DNA of 57,165 nt, taken from NCBI GenBank assembly GCA_020719775.1, contig DYPS01000004.1, forward strand, positions 1 to 57,165, written 5' to 3'. Source of the stretch: Desulfosporosinus sp. GTDB taxonomy: Bacteria > Campylobacterota > Campylobacteria > Campylobacterales > Arcobacteraceae. The position numbers were made by a program, and so were the translations under genes. Below, one piece after another: positions 47,490 through 56,121 of this stretch. Within the stretch, counting starts at the first letter, position 1; the number at the start of each line of letters is the position of its first letter. The notes under the pieces were generated by a model. That model saw only the letters and a program-made list of their open reading frames with translations, was not told the DNA's origin and did no database searches.

Positions 47490-47711
47490 ATGGTAACGAT
47501 AGAATTTTTAGGACCAATAGGACTAGCACCAATGAGTTTAGATATCAACAGTTTTGAGCAATTAAGAGAGATTTTAAAACAAGATGAAAGAGTAGTTGGT
47601 TGGTTAGAAAATAGTGCAATTGCTATAAATGATATTTTAATAAAAGATAAAAATATCATTTTAAATGATGGAGATAAAGTTTCACTTTTACCTCCTGTAT
47701 GTGGTGGATGA
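47490..47711 (+). CDS. moaD: molybdopterin synthase small subunit
   Basis: MoaD is the ubiquitin-like sulfur carrier of molybdopterin synthase; its C-terminal Gly-Gly is thiocarboxylated. The 73 residues form the beta-grasp pattern and end VSLLPPVCGG, with the required GG at the very C-terminus. The segment SIAINDIL-like AIAINDILIKD and LNDGDKVSLLPP are also typical. moaE starts 1 base later. Confidence 0.93.
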   Translation: MVTIEFLGPIGLAPMSLDINSFEQLREILKQDERVVGWLENSAIAINDILIKDKNIILNDGDKVSLLPPVCGG

Positions 47712-47712
47712 A

Positions 47713-48156
47713 ATGAAGTATCTTGAATTATATAATGGAAGTTTGGAAGTTGAAAAAATTACAAATCAATGGTACAACGATTTTAGACTTTCTAATTTTG
47801 GAGCAATTATCACTTTTGTTGGAGTTGTAAGAGATGAAGATGGAATTGATGGATTGAGTTTTGATATTTATGAGCCTATTTTGAACTCTTGGTTTAGTAA
47901 TTGGCAAGAAAAAGCAAAAGATAAAAATGCGATAATTTTAATGGCTCATTCTAGGGGAGATGTTTTAAATCATACAAGTAGTTATATTGCTGCTGTATGT
48001 AGCCCAAAAAGAAGAGTTGCTTTGGAGTTAATAGATGAATTCGTAGAGGATTTTAAAGCAAGTGCACCTATTTGGAAATATGACATCATCAATGGAAATA
48101 GGGTTTATGCACTTGAAAGAAGCACTGCTATTTCTGGTGCTGGGATTTTAAATTAA
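47713..48156 (+). CDS. moaE: molybdopterin synthase large subunit
   Basis: MoaE is the catalytic partner of MoaD, converting precursor Z to molybdopterin by inserting two sulfur atoms. The protein of about 147 residues contains GAIITFVGVVRDE, LMAHSRGDV (the HR-x-G block) and PKRRVALELIDEFVEDFK, then APIWKYDI, the lysine-bearing active site. The ATG at 47713 follows moaD by one base, with GGTGG upstream; an in-frame ATG at 47665 lies inside moaD and gives a non-homologous extension. With moeA and mobA this completes much of the molybdenum cofactor route. Confidence 0.93.
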   Translation: MKYLELYNGSLEVEKITNQWYNDFRLSNFGAIITFVGVVRDEDGIDGLSFDIYEPILNSWFSNWQEKAKDKNAIILMAHSRGDVLNHTSSYIAAVCSPKRRVALELIDEFVEDFKASAPIWKYDIINGNRVYALERSTAISGAGILN

Positions 48157-48167
48157 AGGTTATCACT

Positions 48168-48953
48168 ATGAGAGTAGATTTACATAATCACACTTACCTT
48201 TGTAATCATGCAGATGGTGAAATGGAGGAATATATTCTAAAAGCTATTGAACTAGGGATAGATACTTTTGGTTTTAGCGAGCATGCTCCTATGAAAAATT
48301 TTGAAGATGGTTATCGTTTAACATTAGAAAAACAAGATTTTTATCAAAATAGTGTTCTTTCTTTACGGGAAAAATATCAAAATAAAATTGAAATACTTTT
48401 AGGATATGAAGTTGATTATATTGAAGGTGACTATCTCCTTGATAGTATAGTAAATGCACCAGTTGATTACTTGATAGGTTCTGTTCATTATTTGGATAGT
48501 TGGGGATTTGATAATCCAGCTTTTATTGGAGAGTATGAAAAAAGAGATATTGATACGATTTGGGAAGAGTATTTTAAAGCGATGCAAAGTATGGTGCGAA
48601 GTGGTCATTTTAATATTGTTGGCCATTTTGATTTAATGAAAGTATTTAATTTTCTACCAAAAAAAAATATGAAAGAATTATGTTTTGAAACTCTAAAAGA
48701 GATAAAAAAAGCAGATATGGCAATAGAGATCAATGCTTCTGGGTTTAGAAAAGATCCAAAAGAACAGTACCCATCTTATGAAATATTACAATTAGTTTAT
48801 GGATTAGATATTCCAATTACTTTTGGCTCTGATGCTCATAGAGTGGAACAAGTTGGGTTATTTTATGATGATGTTATAAAATTAGCAAAAAAAGTTGGTT
48901 ATCAAAGTTGTGTTTCTTTTAAACAAAAGGAAAAAATAATTTACAATTTTTAA
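48168..48953 (+). CDS. PHP-family histidinol-phosphatase
   Basis: This 261-residue PHP-domain protein is probably a HisJ/HisK-type histidinol-phosphatase, the penultimate step of histidine synthesis. Metal-binding motifs: VDLHNHTYLCNHADGEM (H6, H8), FGFSEHAPM, LLGYEVDYI, GSVHYLD, VGHFDLMKVF and TFGSDAHRVEQVG. The block order is that of the trinuclear phosphoesterases. It starts 11 bases after moaE, presumably in the same unit. DNA polymerase-type PHP or other PHP phosphatases are less likely given the length. Confidence 0.85.
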   Translation: MRVDLHNHTYLCNHADGEMEEYILKAIELGIDTFGFSEHAPMKNFEDGYRLTLEKQDFYQNSVLSLREKYQNKIEILLGYEVDYIEGDYLLDSIVNAPVDYLIGSVHYLDSWGFDNPAFIGEYEKRDIDTIWEEYFKAMQSMVRSGHFNIVGHFDLMKVFNFLPKKNMKELCFETLKEIKKADMAIEINASGFRKDPKEQYPSYEILQLVYGLDIPITFGSDAHRVEQVGLFYDDVIKLAKKVGYQSCVSFKQKEKIIYNF

Positions 48954-48998
48954 ATTTATAAGTTTAATATAGTGATAAATTATAAATTAACAATTATA

Positions 48999-49017
48999 AA
49001 AGGGAGATTTTCCCTTA
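48999..49017 (+). terminator. possible weak terminator after the PHP gene
   Basis: AAGGGA (49000-49005) pairs with TCCCTT (49011-49016) around a 5-base loop; flanking CAATTA and TAATTG extend the symmetry. On the plus strand the downstream T run is interrupted (AATTGTATAAAAATT), so it may be a weak terminator or an element in the glnA leader. Confidence 0.45.
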
Positions 49018-49112
49018 ATTGTATAAAAATTATACAGTATTGGACTTGAAGTTTGATGTTGGTTTGGATAAAATGTTCGTAAATTGAAATTTAAAATAAA
49101 AGGGGATTAAAA

Positions 49113-50540
49113 ATGGGAAAATTCGTTAATAATATTGAAGAGTTTTTAGCTTATTGTGATGAAAATGAAGTACAGTTTGTGGATTTTAGATTTACTGATT
49201 TAAAAGGTATGTGGCATCATGTTAGTTATAGAATGAGTGCTATAAATAAAGATAATTTAAGTGCAGGACTTCCATTTGATGGAAGTAGTATTGATGCTTG
49301 GCAACCAATTAATCAATCAGATATGATTCTTAAACCAGATGTTCCAACAGCATTTTTAGATCCATTTACAGCTGATGTTACAATCATTGTATTTTGTGAT
49401 GTTTATGATATTTACAAAGGTGATTTATATGAAAAATGCCCAAGAAGTATTGCTAAAAAAGCACTTAAATATGCTGAAGAACTAGGTGTAGCAGATGCTG
49501 CATATTTTGGTCCTGAAAATGAATTCTTCGTTTTTGATGATGTGAAAATTATTGATGGAATGAATGAGTCTTATTATAAAGTAGATTCAACTGAAGGTGA
49601 ATGGTCTGATAACACATCTTATGAGGGTGGAAATATGGGGCATAGACCAAGAATTAAAGGTGGTTATTTTCCGGTAGCTCCTATTGATAGTGGTGTTGAT
49701 ATGAGAGCTGAAATGATGCTTGTATTAGAGCAAGTTGGTCTTGAAGTAATCCTTGGGCATCACGAAGTTGCTCAAGGTCAACACGAAATTGGTATAGTTT
49801 TCTCTGATATTATTGGAGCAGCTGATAATGTTCAGAAATTAAAATATGTAATCAAAATGGTAGCTCATTTAAATGGTAAATCTGCAACATTTATGCCAAA
49901 ACCACTTTATGGTGATAATGGAAGTGGTATGCATGTGCACCAATCTTTATGGAAAGATGGGAAAAATTTATTTTATGCGCAAGGAAGTTATGGAAATATT
50001 TCAGATATGGCTAGACATTATATCGGTGGTATTTTCCAACATGCAAGAAGTGTTGCATCGTTTACAAACCCATCAACAAACTCTTATAAAAGACTTATTC
50101 CAGGATTTGAAGCACCTTCAATCTTAACATTCTCTTCTCAAAACAGAAGTGCATCTTGTAGAATCCCTTATGGTGCAGGTGAAAAAGCTGTTAGAGTTGA
50201 GATGAGATTCCCTGATAGTACTGCTTGCCCATATTTAGCATTTGCAGCTATGATGATGGCTGGACTTGATGGTATCAAAAATAAAACTGAGCCTATCGGA
50301 CCTATGGATGAAGATTTATATGAATTAACACTTGATGAAATTAGAGAAAAAGGTATCCCTCAAATGCCTCACACTTTAAGAGGTGCATTAGAAGGTTTAA
50401 TCAGAGACAATGAGTATTTACAACCAGTATTTACACCTGAATTTATAAATGTTTATCAACATTACAAATTTGAAACTCAAGTTTGGCCATACGAAGCTAG
50501 ACCTACACCATTTGAATTTAAAACAACTTATTCTTGTTAG
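49113..50540 (+). CDS. glnA: glutamine synthetase type I
   Basis: GlnA joins ammonia to glutamate and is the main ammonia-assimilation enzyme. The 475 residues are of the GSI type with the N-terminal [64 protein letters not shown] and [11 protein letters not shown] tyrosine sits in the adenylylation loop (MDEDLYELT), so covalent control by an adenylyltransferase is possible. AAAAGGGG lies 7 bases upstream. No clear sigma-54 promoter was found; a TAAAAT near 49067-49072 is the best -10. Confidence 0.97.
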   Translation: MGKFVNNIEEFLAYCDENEVQFVDFRFTDLKGMWHHVSYRMSAINKDNLSAGLPFDGSSIDAWQPINQSDMILKPDVPTAFLDPFTADVTIIVFCDVYDIYKGDLYEKCPRSIAKKALKYAEELGVADAAYFGPENEFFVFDDVKIIDGMNESYYKVDSTEGEWSDNTSYEGGNMGHRPRIKGGYFPVAPIDSGVDMRAEMMLVLEQVGLEVILGHHEVAQGQHEIGIVFSDIIGAADNVQKLKYVIKMVAHLNGKSATFMPKPLYGDNGSGMHVHQSLWKDGKNLFYAQGSYGNISDMARHYIGGIFQHARSVASFTNPSTNSYKRLIPGFEAPSILTFSSQNRSASCRIPYGAGEKAVRVEMRFPDSTACPYLAFAAMMMAGLDGIKNKTEPIGPMDEDLYELTLDEIREKGIPQMPHTLRGALEGLIRDNEYLQPVFTPEFINVYQHYKFETQVWPYEARPTPFEFKTTYSC

Positions 50541-50560
50541 TATAAAATTCTGAAAATAGA

Positions 50561-50597
50561 AAAAGGTCAAAGAGAAATCTTTGACCTTTTTTGTTTT
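50561..50597 (+). terminator. strong intrinsic terminator after glnA
   Basis: Thirteen-pair stem AAAAGGTCAAAGA (50561-50573) with TCTTTGACCTTTT (50578-50590) around a GAAA tetraloop, followed by TTGTTTT. It lies 20 bases after the glnA stop and ends transcription before the convergent leuC. Confidence 0.9.
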
Positions 50598-50637
50598 ATA
50601 TTTGAATAATCTATCTATTTATATTTTTGATTAGAAT

Positions 50638-50662
50638 AATTCCAAACCAAAGGTCTGGAATT
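50638..50662 (-). terminator. possible terminator of leuC
   Basis: AATTCCA (50638-50644) pairs with TGGAATT (50656-50662), with ACC/GGT extending the stem after one mismatch. It lies just beyond the leuC stop. The following T run on the minus strand is weak, so confidence is limited. Confidence 0.45.
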
Positions 50663-50672
50663 AGATAAGAGT

Positions 50673-51956
50673 TTATTTTATCGTTATCGGATTTGTTATA
50701 TAGCCACTAATTGCACTAGCTGCTGCAACAGCACTATTTGATAAATAGACTTTAGAAGTTCTACTTCCCATTCTTCCCACAAAGTTTCTATTTGTTGTTG
50801 AGATACAAACTTCATCATCACCTAATATCCCCATATATCCACCAAGGCAAGCTCCACAAGTTGGATTTGATACAACCGCTCCTGCATCAACTAAGATATC
50901 AATATAACCTAATTTTGTAGCTTCTCTTAAGATTTTTTGAGTCCCTGGAGTTACTATCATTCTTACATGAGAAGCTACTTTTTTTCCAATTAACATCTCA
51001 GATGCAACTTTCAAATCACTCAATCTTCCATTGGTACAGCTTCCTATGAATACTTGATCAATTCTGATATTATCAGCTACAGCTTGGCTTATACTATGTC
51101 CGTTTTCTGGTAAAAATGGATATGCAATAACTGGCTCAAGATTTGCTACATCTATCTCTAAAACCTTACAATAAGCAGCATCTTTATCACTATAATGAAT
51201 CTTTGGCTCACTTCTAAGTCCTCCATTTGCCTCAGCTCTTTGCTCTAAAAACTCTTTTGTCACATCATCATAAGCTACTATCCCAGATTTTGCTCCAGCT
51301 TCGATAGCCATATTACAAAGTGCAAATCTATCATCCATTGTAAGATAAGGAATTGTATCACCCGTGAACTCTAAAGTTTTATATAATGCCCCATCAACCC
51401 CAATCATTCTAATAATTTCAAGGATTAAATCTTTTCCAGTTACAAACTCTTTTGGCTTCCCACTAAATATAACTTTGATAGATTCAGGCACTTTAAACCA
51501 ATTTCCTCCAGTTACCATAGCAAAAGCTAAATCTGTACTTCCCATACCTGTAGAAAATGCCCCTAAAGCTCCATGTGTACAGGTATGACTATCGGCCCCA
51601 ATAATCACATCACCAGGAATTACTAGCCCTTTTTCTGGGAGTAGTGCATGTTCTATCCCCATGTCTTTTTCATCAAAAAAGTTTTTTAGATTGTGTTTCG
51701 CAGCAAAATCTCTTGAAATTCTTGCTTGATTTGCACTTGCTATATCTTTTGCTGGGATAAAGTGATCTAGAACTATACAAAATCCATCTGGATTTGCTAG
51801 TTTCTCTGCACCACTTTCCTCAAAGGCATGGATAGAGATAGGTGTTGTGATATCGTTTCCTATTACCATATCAATTGGGCTTCTTACAATTTGCCCTGCA
51901 AATACTTTTTCTCCAACATGCTCACTAAAAATTTTTTCTGTTATTGTTTGACTCAT
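50673..51956 (-). CDS. leuC: 3-isopropylmalate dehydratase large subunit
   Basis: LeuC, with LeuD, isomerises 2- to 3-isopropylmalate in leucine synthesis using a [4Fe-4S] cluster. The 427 residues are the short (archaeal-type) form with ligands C307 (FIGSCTNGR), C367 and C370 (PTCGACLGG), and the substrate loop ADSHTCTHGALGAFSTGMG. leuD is not adjacent in the window, although the short form usually has a neighbouring leuD, so the small subunit must lie elsewhere. An extended -10 lies upstream. Confidence 0.95.
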   Translation of the reverse strand: MSQTITEKIFSEHVGEKVFAGQIVRSPIDMVIGNDITTPISIHAFEESGAEKLANPDGFCIVLDHFIPAKDIASANQARISRDFAAKHNLKNFFDEKDMGIEHALLPEKGLVIPGDVIIGADSHTCTHGALGAFSTGMGSTDLAFAMVTGGNWFKVPESIKVIFSGKPKEFVTGKDLILEIIRMIGVDGALYKTLEFTGDTIPYLTMDDRFALCNMAIEAGAKSGIVAYDDVTKEFLEQRAEANGGLRSEPKIHYSDKDAAYCKVLEIDVANLEPVIAYPFLPENGHSISQAVADNIRIDQVFIGSCTNGRLSDLKVASEMLIGKKVASHVRMIVTPGTQKILREATKLGYIDILVDAGAVVSNPTCGACLGGYMGILGDDEVCISTTNRNFVGRMGSRTSKVYLSNSAVAAASAISGYITNPITIK

Positions 51957-51996
51957 AATGTTTTTCTCTTTTTTTAAGTTTTTGTATAATTTGCGG

Positions 51997-52002
51997 ATTA
52001 TA
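51997..52002 (-). promoter_or_regulatory. extended -10 promoter for leuC
   Basis: TGT followed by TATAAT on the minus strand gives an extended -10. A start near 51990 leaves about 34 bases of leader with GAGAAA before the ATG. No attenuator or leader peptide was seen. Confidence 0.55.
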
Positions 52003-52063
52003 ACAAATCTTACTTAAATGAGAAAGAATAGAATCGTTTTATTAGGTTGTCAGAGTCGACAAT

Positions 52064-53755
52064 TTATATCGCCTCTGAATTATCCATAAGAACAGGGATG
52101 AAAATTAGTGAAACTATCACCGCTGCCATAGTTCCTGAAATTAAAGCAACACCAAGTCCACCAAATACAGGATCGCTTGCAAGTAAAGCAGATCCCAAAA
52201 TAATAGCAATTGCTGTGAGCATAATAGGCTTAGCTCTTGTTGCGCTTGCTATTGCAATAGCTCGTTTTTTTTCAATATGATGTTCCAAGATCAAATTTCT
52301 TGCAAAATCTATAAGTAACAGTGAATTTCTTGAACTAATTCCCATAAGAGCAATAAATCCAATTAGCGAAGTAGCTGTAAGGAAAAATGTCTCTTGAGTT
52401 ACTAAATCAGCTACAAAATGCCCAATAATAACCCCAATAATAGAGAGAAAACTTCCTGCTAAAACGATTCCACTAATTGCAAAAGATTTATAATAAACTA
52501 CAAGTAATAAGAATATTAATAGTAATGCAGCAATAAATGCAGCACCTAAATCTCTAAAAGTATCAAGTGTTACTTTCATCTCTCCATCCCATCTTAGAAG
52601 ATAACTTTCACCTGTAACTTTGTCTTTAAGTTCAAGGTCAAACATATAAGTTGAGATACCAGCAACTTTATTCACTACATAGTTTTTAGAAAAATATTCA
52701 ATCATTTGTTCCCTTGCATCTAAAAGAGGATATACTTGACTTACCATATCTGTAGTAGCCTGAACATTCACCATTGTGTTTAGATTCTTATGATAAATAG
52801 TTGGGATAGATGTAGCTTCTTTTATTTCAATAACTTCTATTAAAGGGACCATAAAGCCACTTCTACTCATAAGATTGAGTGAACTCAATTTTGCTTTGAG
52901 ATCTTCTAAGGTATTCGCATGAATTTTTTTAGTATCTTTACTAAGTGATAAAAAAATATCTATTTGATGATTTGATTTGATGGTATCTTTTGATGCAATT
53001 CCCATCCCCTCAAATGCCAAATAGAGAATTTTATTTACCTGTTCAACACTAAGACCGCTTTTTGCAATCTTATCTTTGATTGGGATGATTTGATATTTTT
53101 TATATACTTCATCAGCCATTATATCCACATCTACAAGTCCAGAAGTTTTGGATAAAATTTGACTAACTTCATTTGATAAAGCGATAACTTTTTGATTATC
53201 TTTTCCATAAACTTCCACAACTATATCAGCAAGTGTAGGTGGACCAGCTGGCATTTCAACCATTTTGATAGAAGTTTGTGGAACAATTTTTTCACATTTA
53301 TTATTGATGATTGGTCTAACTCTTTGTACCATCAAAAAAGATTCTTCATCTCTTTGTGATTTATCTGTAAGATTAACTACAAGTTCCCCATATTCTTCCC
53401 CTTGTTTCATACCGCTCCCTTTAACAAGACCAGCATAATCAAGTGGAGACCCCATTCCTAAATATAGCTCCATATCTACAATATTTGGTTCTCTTTTTAA
53501 AACATTTTGAATACACATAGCAACACTCTTTGTTTGTTCTATACTACTTCCTGATGGCGTGTCAATATAGACAGTAAAAGTATTTGTACTTTTTCCAGGG
53601 AGCATTTTTGCTAATACAAGTTCTGTAGGAAACATCATAATAGAACCAATCAAACTCCCAAGAGTAATTAAAATTACTAAAAGTTTTTTTGATTTATTTT
53701 CTAAAATCTCATAAACAAATTGTTCAAATTTTCCATTAGTTTGAGTGTGACTCAT
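52064..53755 (-). CDS. RND efflux permease, C-terminal half
   Basis: This 563-residue protein corresponds to the second repeat of an RND permease: helix 7 at about 23-42, a large periplasmic loop (about 43-400) with AGPPTLADIVVEVYG, and helices 8-12. LMGISSRNSLLLIDFARN carries Arg at the position equivalent to the AcrB helix-10 lysine, and TRAKPIMLTA is typical. The ATG overlaps the stop of the first half (TAATGA) with GGAGG placed 7 bases upstream, so it can be translated on its own. The two frames differ: one extra A in the AAAAA run (53758-53762) would fuse both halves into a normal full-length permease. Confidence 0.85.
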   Translation of the reverse strand: MSHTQTNGKFEQFVYEILENKSKKLLVILITLGSLIGSIMMFPTELVLAKMLPGKSTNTFTVYIDTPSGSSIEQTKSVAMCIQNVLKREPNIVDMELYLGMGSPLDYAGLVKGSGMKQGEEYGELVVNLTDKSQRDEESFLMVQRVRPIINNKCEKIVPQTSIKMVEMPAGPPTLADIVVEVYGKDNQKVIALSNEVSQILSKTSGLVDVDIMADEVYKKYQIIPIKDKIAKSGLSVEQVNKILYLAFEGMGIASKDTIKSNHQIDIFLSLSKDTKKIHANTLEDLKAKLSSLNLMSRSGFMVPLIEVIEIKEATSIPTIYHKNLNTMVNVQATTDMVSQVYPLLDAREQMIEYFSKNYVVNKVAGISTYMFDLELKDKVTGESYLLRWDGEMKVTLDTFRDLGAAFIAALLLIFLLLVVYYKSFAISGIVLAGSFLSIIGVIIGHFVADLVTQETFFLTATSLIGFIALMGISSRNSLLLIDFARNLILEHHIEKKRAIAIASATRAKPIMLTAIAIILGSALLASDPVFGGLGVALISGTMAAVIVSLIFIPVLMDNSEAI

Positions 53756-55356
53756 TATTTTTCCTCCGCTGTTGAGACAATGATATGATTATCTTTTTTG
53801 AGTAGTTTTTTACTTAGATATGGTGTAAAAATATAAGCGATAAATAATGAAGCAATAAGTGCTATTGGGACATTAAGAGGGATTGGTTTCATAAATTCCC
53901 CCATCATCCCTCCAACAAACGCCATGGGAACCATTGTTAAAATAATAGCTAATGTTGCGATATTTGTTGGTGCTCCAATCTCATCTGTTGCAGTTACAAG
54001 TAATTCATCCATATCTCTACTTTCACTTCCGCGACTATGAAGATGCCTATGGATATTTTCAATCACAATAATAGCAGCATCGACAAGAAGTCCTAGTGAA
54101 AGTAAAAATGCAAAAAGAGTGATACGATTGATGGTCTGATCCCCAAGATATGCTACAAAAAGTGTCACAGCTAAAATAGCAGGAACTGTAAAAGTAACTA
54201 TCAAAGATTCTTTCCAGCCAAGGAAAAATACAAGCATTACAGCTATGATAATAATCGTGATAAGTAAATGATGTACAAGTTCATTAACAGCTTCATTTGC
54301 TCTTTCCCCATAGTCTCTTGTGATTTTATATCCAATACCAAGCTTTTCCAATTCAACTTTTTTACTTTCAAGAAGTTCTTTTAAATCATCTGCAACAAAA
54401 ACAGCATTTGTCCCAGCAAGTTTTGAAATACTCATAGTTACTTGATTATAATTTTTAAAAACACCATTTTCTTCAAACATAATCATCGCATCTTGTTTTC
54501 TCTGTTCATTCAGACCTGCTGTTACTTTTGCTATATCTCTTAGATAAATTGGTGATCCAAAATATTCAGCCACCATGATATTTTCTACATCTTGAATAGA
54601 TTCAATAGCATTTTTAATCCCAAAGATAGCGATCTTATTATCTTCTGTTGGGGTTTTTATATTTGGTACTCGAGTAGCGATTGCATTGATACCATTAGCT
54701 ATTTGTCCTAACGAAAGATTGTAAGATTTTAGTTTATGAAGATCCACTTCAATATTGAATTGCTCTTTTTTAGCCCCTTTAAGTTCAGTTTTTGAAATAT
54801 TTTCAATTGATGAGATATCTCGTTTTAGATTCTCAATCTTTTGAATAAATTCTGGATAAGTCACGGTTTGATTTTGTTGGAAAAAAGCAATATTTATAAT
54901 AGGTATATCAATATCAATATCAAAAGGTTTAATAATTGGTTGCATGATATTTCTAGGTAATAGATCCATATTTTGCATCACTTTATCATAAATCTTTAGA
55001 TTTGAAATCTCTCTATTTTGTCCGATATAGTACATAACATTGACAATACCAACATTATCAGCTGCAACACCATAAATATGCTCAATCCCTTTTACTTCTC
55101 GTAGTTTTTGTTCTAATGGTTCAATAATTAGTTTTTCTACCTCTTGTGGAGAAAGACCAGGAGCAGGTACAATAATACTTCCACCACTAATAGCAATTTG
55201 AGGATCCTCTTCCCTTGGCATAATTTCTAAAGCTAAATAGCCAATAAGAAGTAAAAATGCAGCAAGTAATGCTGTTAAAGGATTATAAATAAAGTTTTTT
55301 GCTAGTTTTCCAGCGGTATCTTTTGGTTTGAGATTGGCTAATGTTTCCATTGACAT
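53755..55356 (-). CDS. RND efflux permease, N-terminal half
   Basis: This protein of about 533 residues covers the first repeat of an RND permease: helix 1 (about 26-45), a periplasmic loop beginning MPREEDPQIAISGGSI, then helices 2-6, ending with a polar tail after helix 6. Helix 4 reads GLLVDAAIIVIEN: the first relay Asp of AcrB is kept and the second is Ala, as in CusA-type metal pumps. The substrate is unknown. The ATG at 55356 has AAAGGA at the end of the adaptor gene; the GTG at 55359 lies too close. The C-terminal half follows in another frame. Confidence 0.85.
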   Translation of the reverse strand: MSMETLANLKPKDTAGKLAKNFIYNPLTALLAAFLLLIGYLALEIMPREEDPQIAISGGSIIVPAPGLSPQEVEKLIIEPLEQKLREVKGIEHIYGVAADNVGIVNVMYYIGQNREISNLKIYDKVMQNMDLLPRNIMQPIIKPFDIDIDIPIINIAFFQQNQTVTYPEFIQKIENLKRDISSIENISKTELKGAKKEQFNIEVDLHKLKSYNLSLGQIANGINAIATRVPNIKTPTEDNKIAIFGIKNAIESIQDVENIMVAEYFGSPIYLRDIAKVTAGLNEQRKQDAMIMFEENGVFKNYNQVTMSISKLAGTNAVFVADDLKELLESKKVELEKLGIGYKITRDYGERANEAVNELVHHLLITIIIIAVMLVFFLGWKESLIVTFTVPAILAVTLFVAYLGDQTINRITLFAFLLSLGLLVDAAIIVIENIHRHLHSRGSESRDMDELLVTATDEIGAPTNIATLAIILTMVPMAFVGGMMGEFMKPIPLNVPIALIASLFIAYIFTPYLSKKLLKKDNHIIVSTAEEK

Positions 55357-55366
55357 CACTTATCCT

Positions 55367-56110
55367 TTAGTTGATATTGATTTTTGCATACATTCCAGGA
55401 TACACTTTGCTTGGTTTTTTAAATCCAATTTTGATGATAAAAGTATGGGTAAGTGGATTTAAACTAGGAACTATTGATTTAACGATGCCTGTTCCTGCAT
55501 AAGCAACTGATGGGATTTCAAAAAGGATTTTTTTCCCTAATTTAACTTTTTCAAGGTCACTTTCGTTTACTTCTATTTGAATCTTAATATCATTGATATC
55601 AGTTAAAACCATAGCTGGCATACCAGGGATTGCCATCTCCCCAACTTTAAGCATCCGTTTTGTTATTATTCCACTATTAGGTGCTTTTATAGAAAAATAT
55701 TTGTTTTGGTTATCCACCTCTTTGCTTTGTGATTTGGCAATAGCTAACATATCTTGAAGATTTTTATAATTCATCTCCAATTGCTCCACTTGTACTTTTG
55801 CCACAAGCCCTTTTTCATACAATCTTTGATGTCTTTCATAGTTCATTTTCACAAAATTCATTTGTGTTTCATACATACTTATTTGTAAATTTGCTTGATT
55901 TTTCTTTTGGCTCATATCTTCAGCCTCGATATCATAAAGAGAATCACCAGTTTTTACATAAGAACCTTCTCTTACATAGACATTTTTTACATAGCCCATA
56001 TTTCTACTTGTGATATATTTTTCATTATCAGAGATAACTGTTCCACTAAATTCTAAAGCATTTGCATAAGTTACTAAGGATAAAATTGCCAGTGTTATTA
56101 TTTTTTTCAT
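55367..56110 (-). CDS. periplasmic adaptor (membrane fusion) protein
   Basis: This short adaptor of 247 residues has a signal peptide (about 1-18, cut near ANA), a barrel-sandwich half-motif (SRNMGYVKNVYVREGSYVKTG), a helical hairpin (about 75-125), the second half SIKAPNSGIITKRMLKVGE and a beta-barrel domain ending KVYPGMYAKI. It would link the RND permease to the TolC-type channel. It lies 11 bases after the TolC gene and 10 bases before the permease. Many adaptors are longer (350-400 residues); here the membrane-proximal domain is reduced. Confidence 0.88.
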   Translation of the reverse strand: MKKIITLAILSLVTYANALEFSGTVISDNEKYITSRNMGYVKNVYVREGSYVKTGDSLYDIEAEDMSQKKNQANLQISMYETQMNFVKMNYERHQRLYEKGLVAKVQVEQLEMNYKNLQDMLAIAKSQSKEVDNQNKYFSIKAPNSGIITKRMLKVGEMAIPGMPAMVLTDINDIKIQIEVNESDLEKVKLGKKILFEIPSVAYAGTGIVKSIVPSLNPLTHTFIIKIGFKKPSKVYPGMYAKININ

Positions 56111-56121
56111 CTATATTTCCT

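Noticed and set aside
48954-49112. Sigma-54 promoter for glnA
   Set aside because: TGG and TTG-like pieces are present (TTGGACTTGAAG) but no TGGCAC-N5-TTGC pattern with correct spacing was found.
52047-52065. Terminator formed by TTGTC/GACAA after the RND operon
   Set aside because: The stem is only five pairs with no T run on the minus strand, so it is too weak to call.
52047-52280. Plus-strand 77-codon frame opposite the RND gene
   Set aside because: It mirrors the hydrophobic helix codons of the permease end and has no ribosome site.
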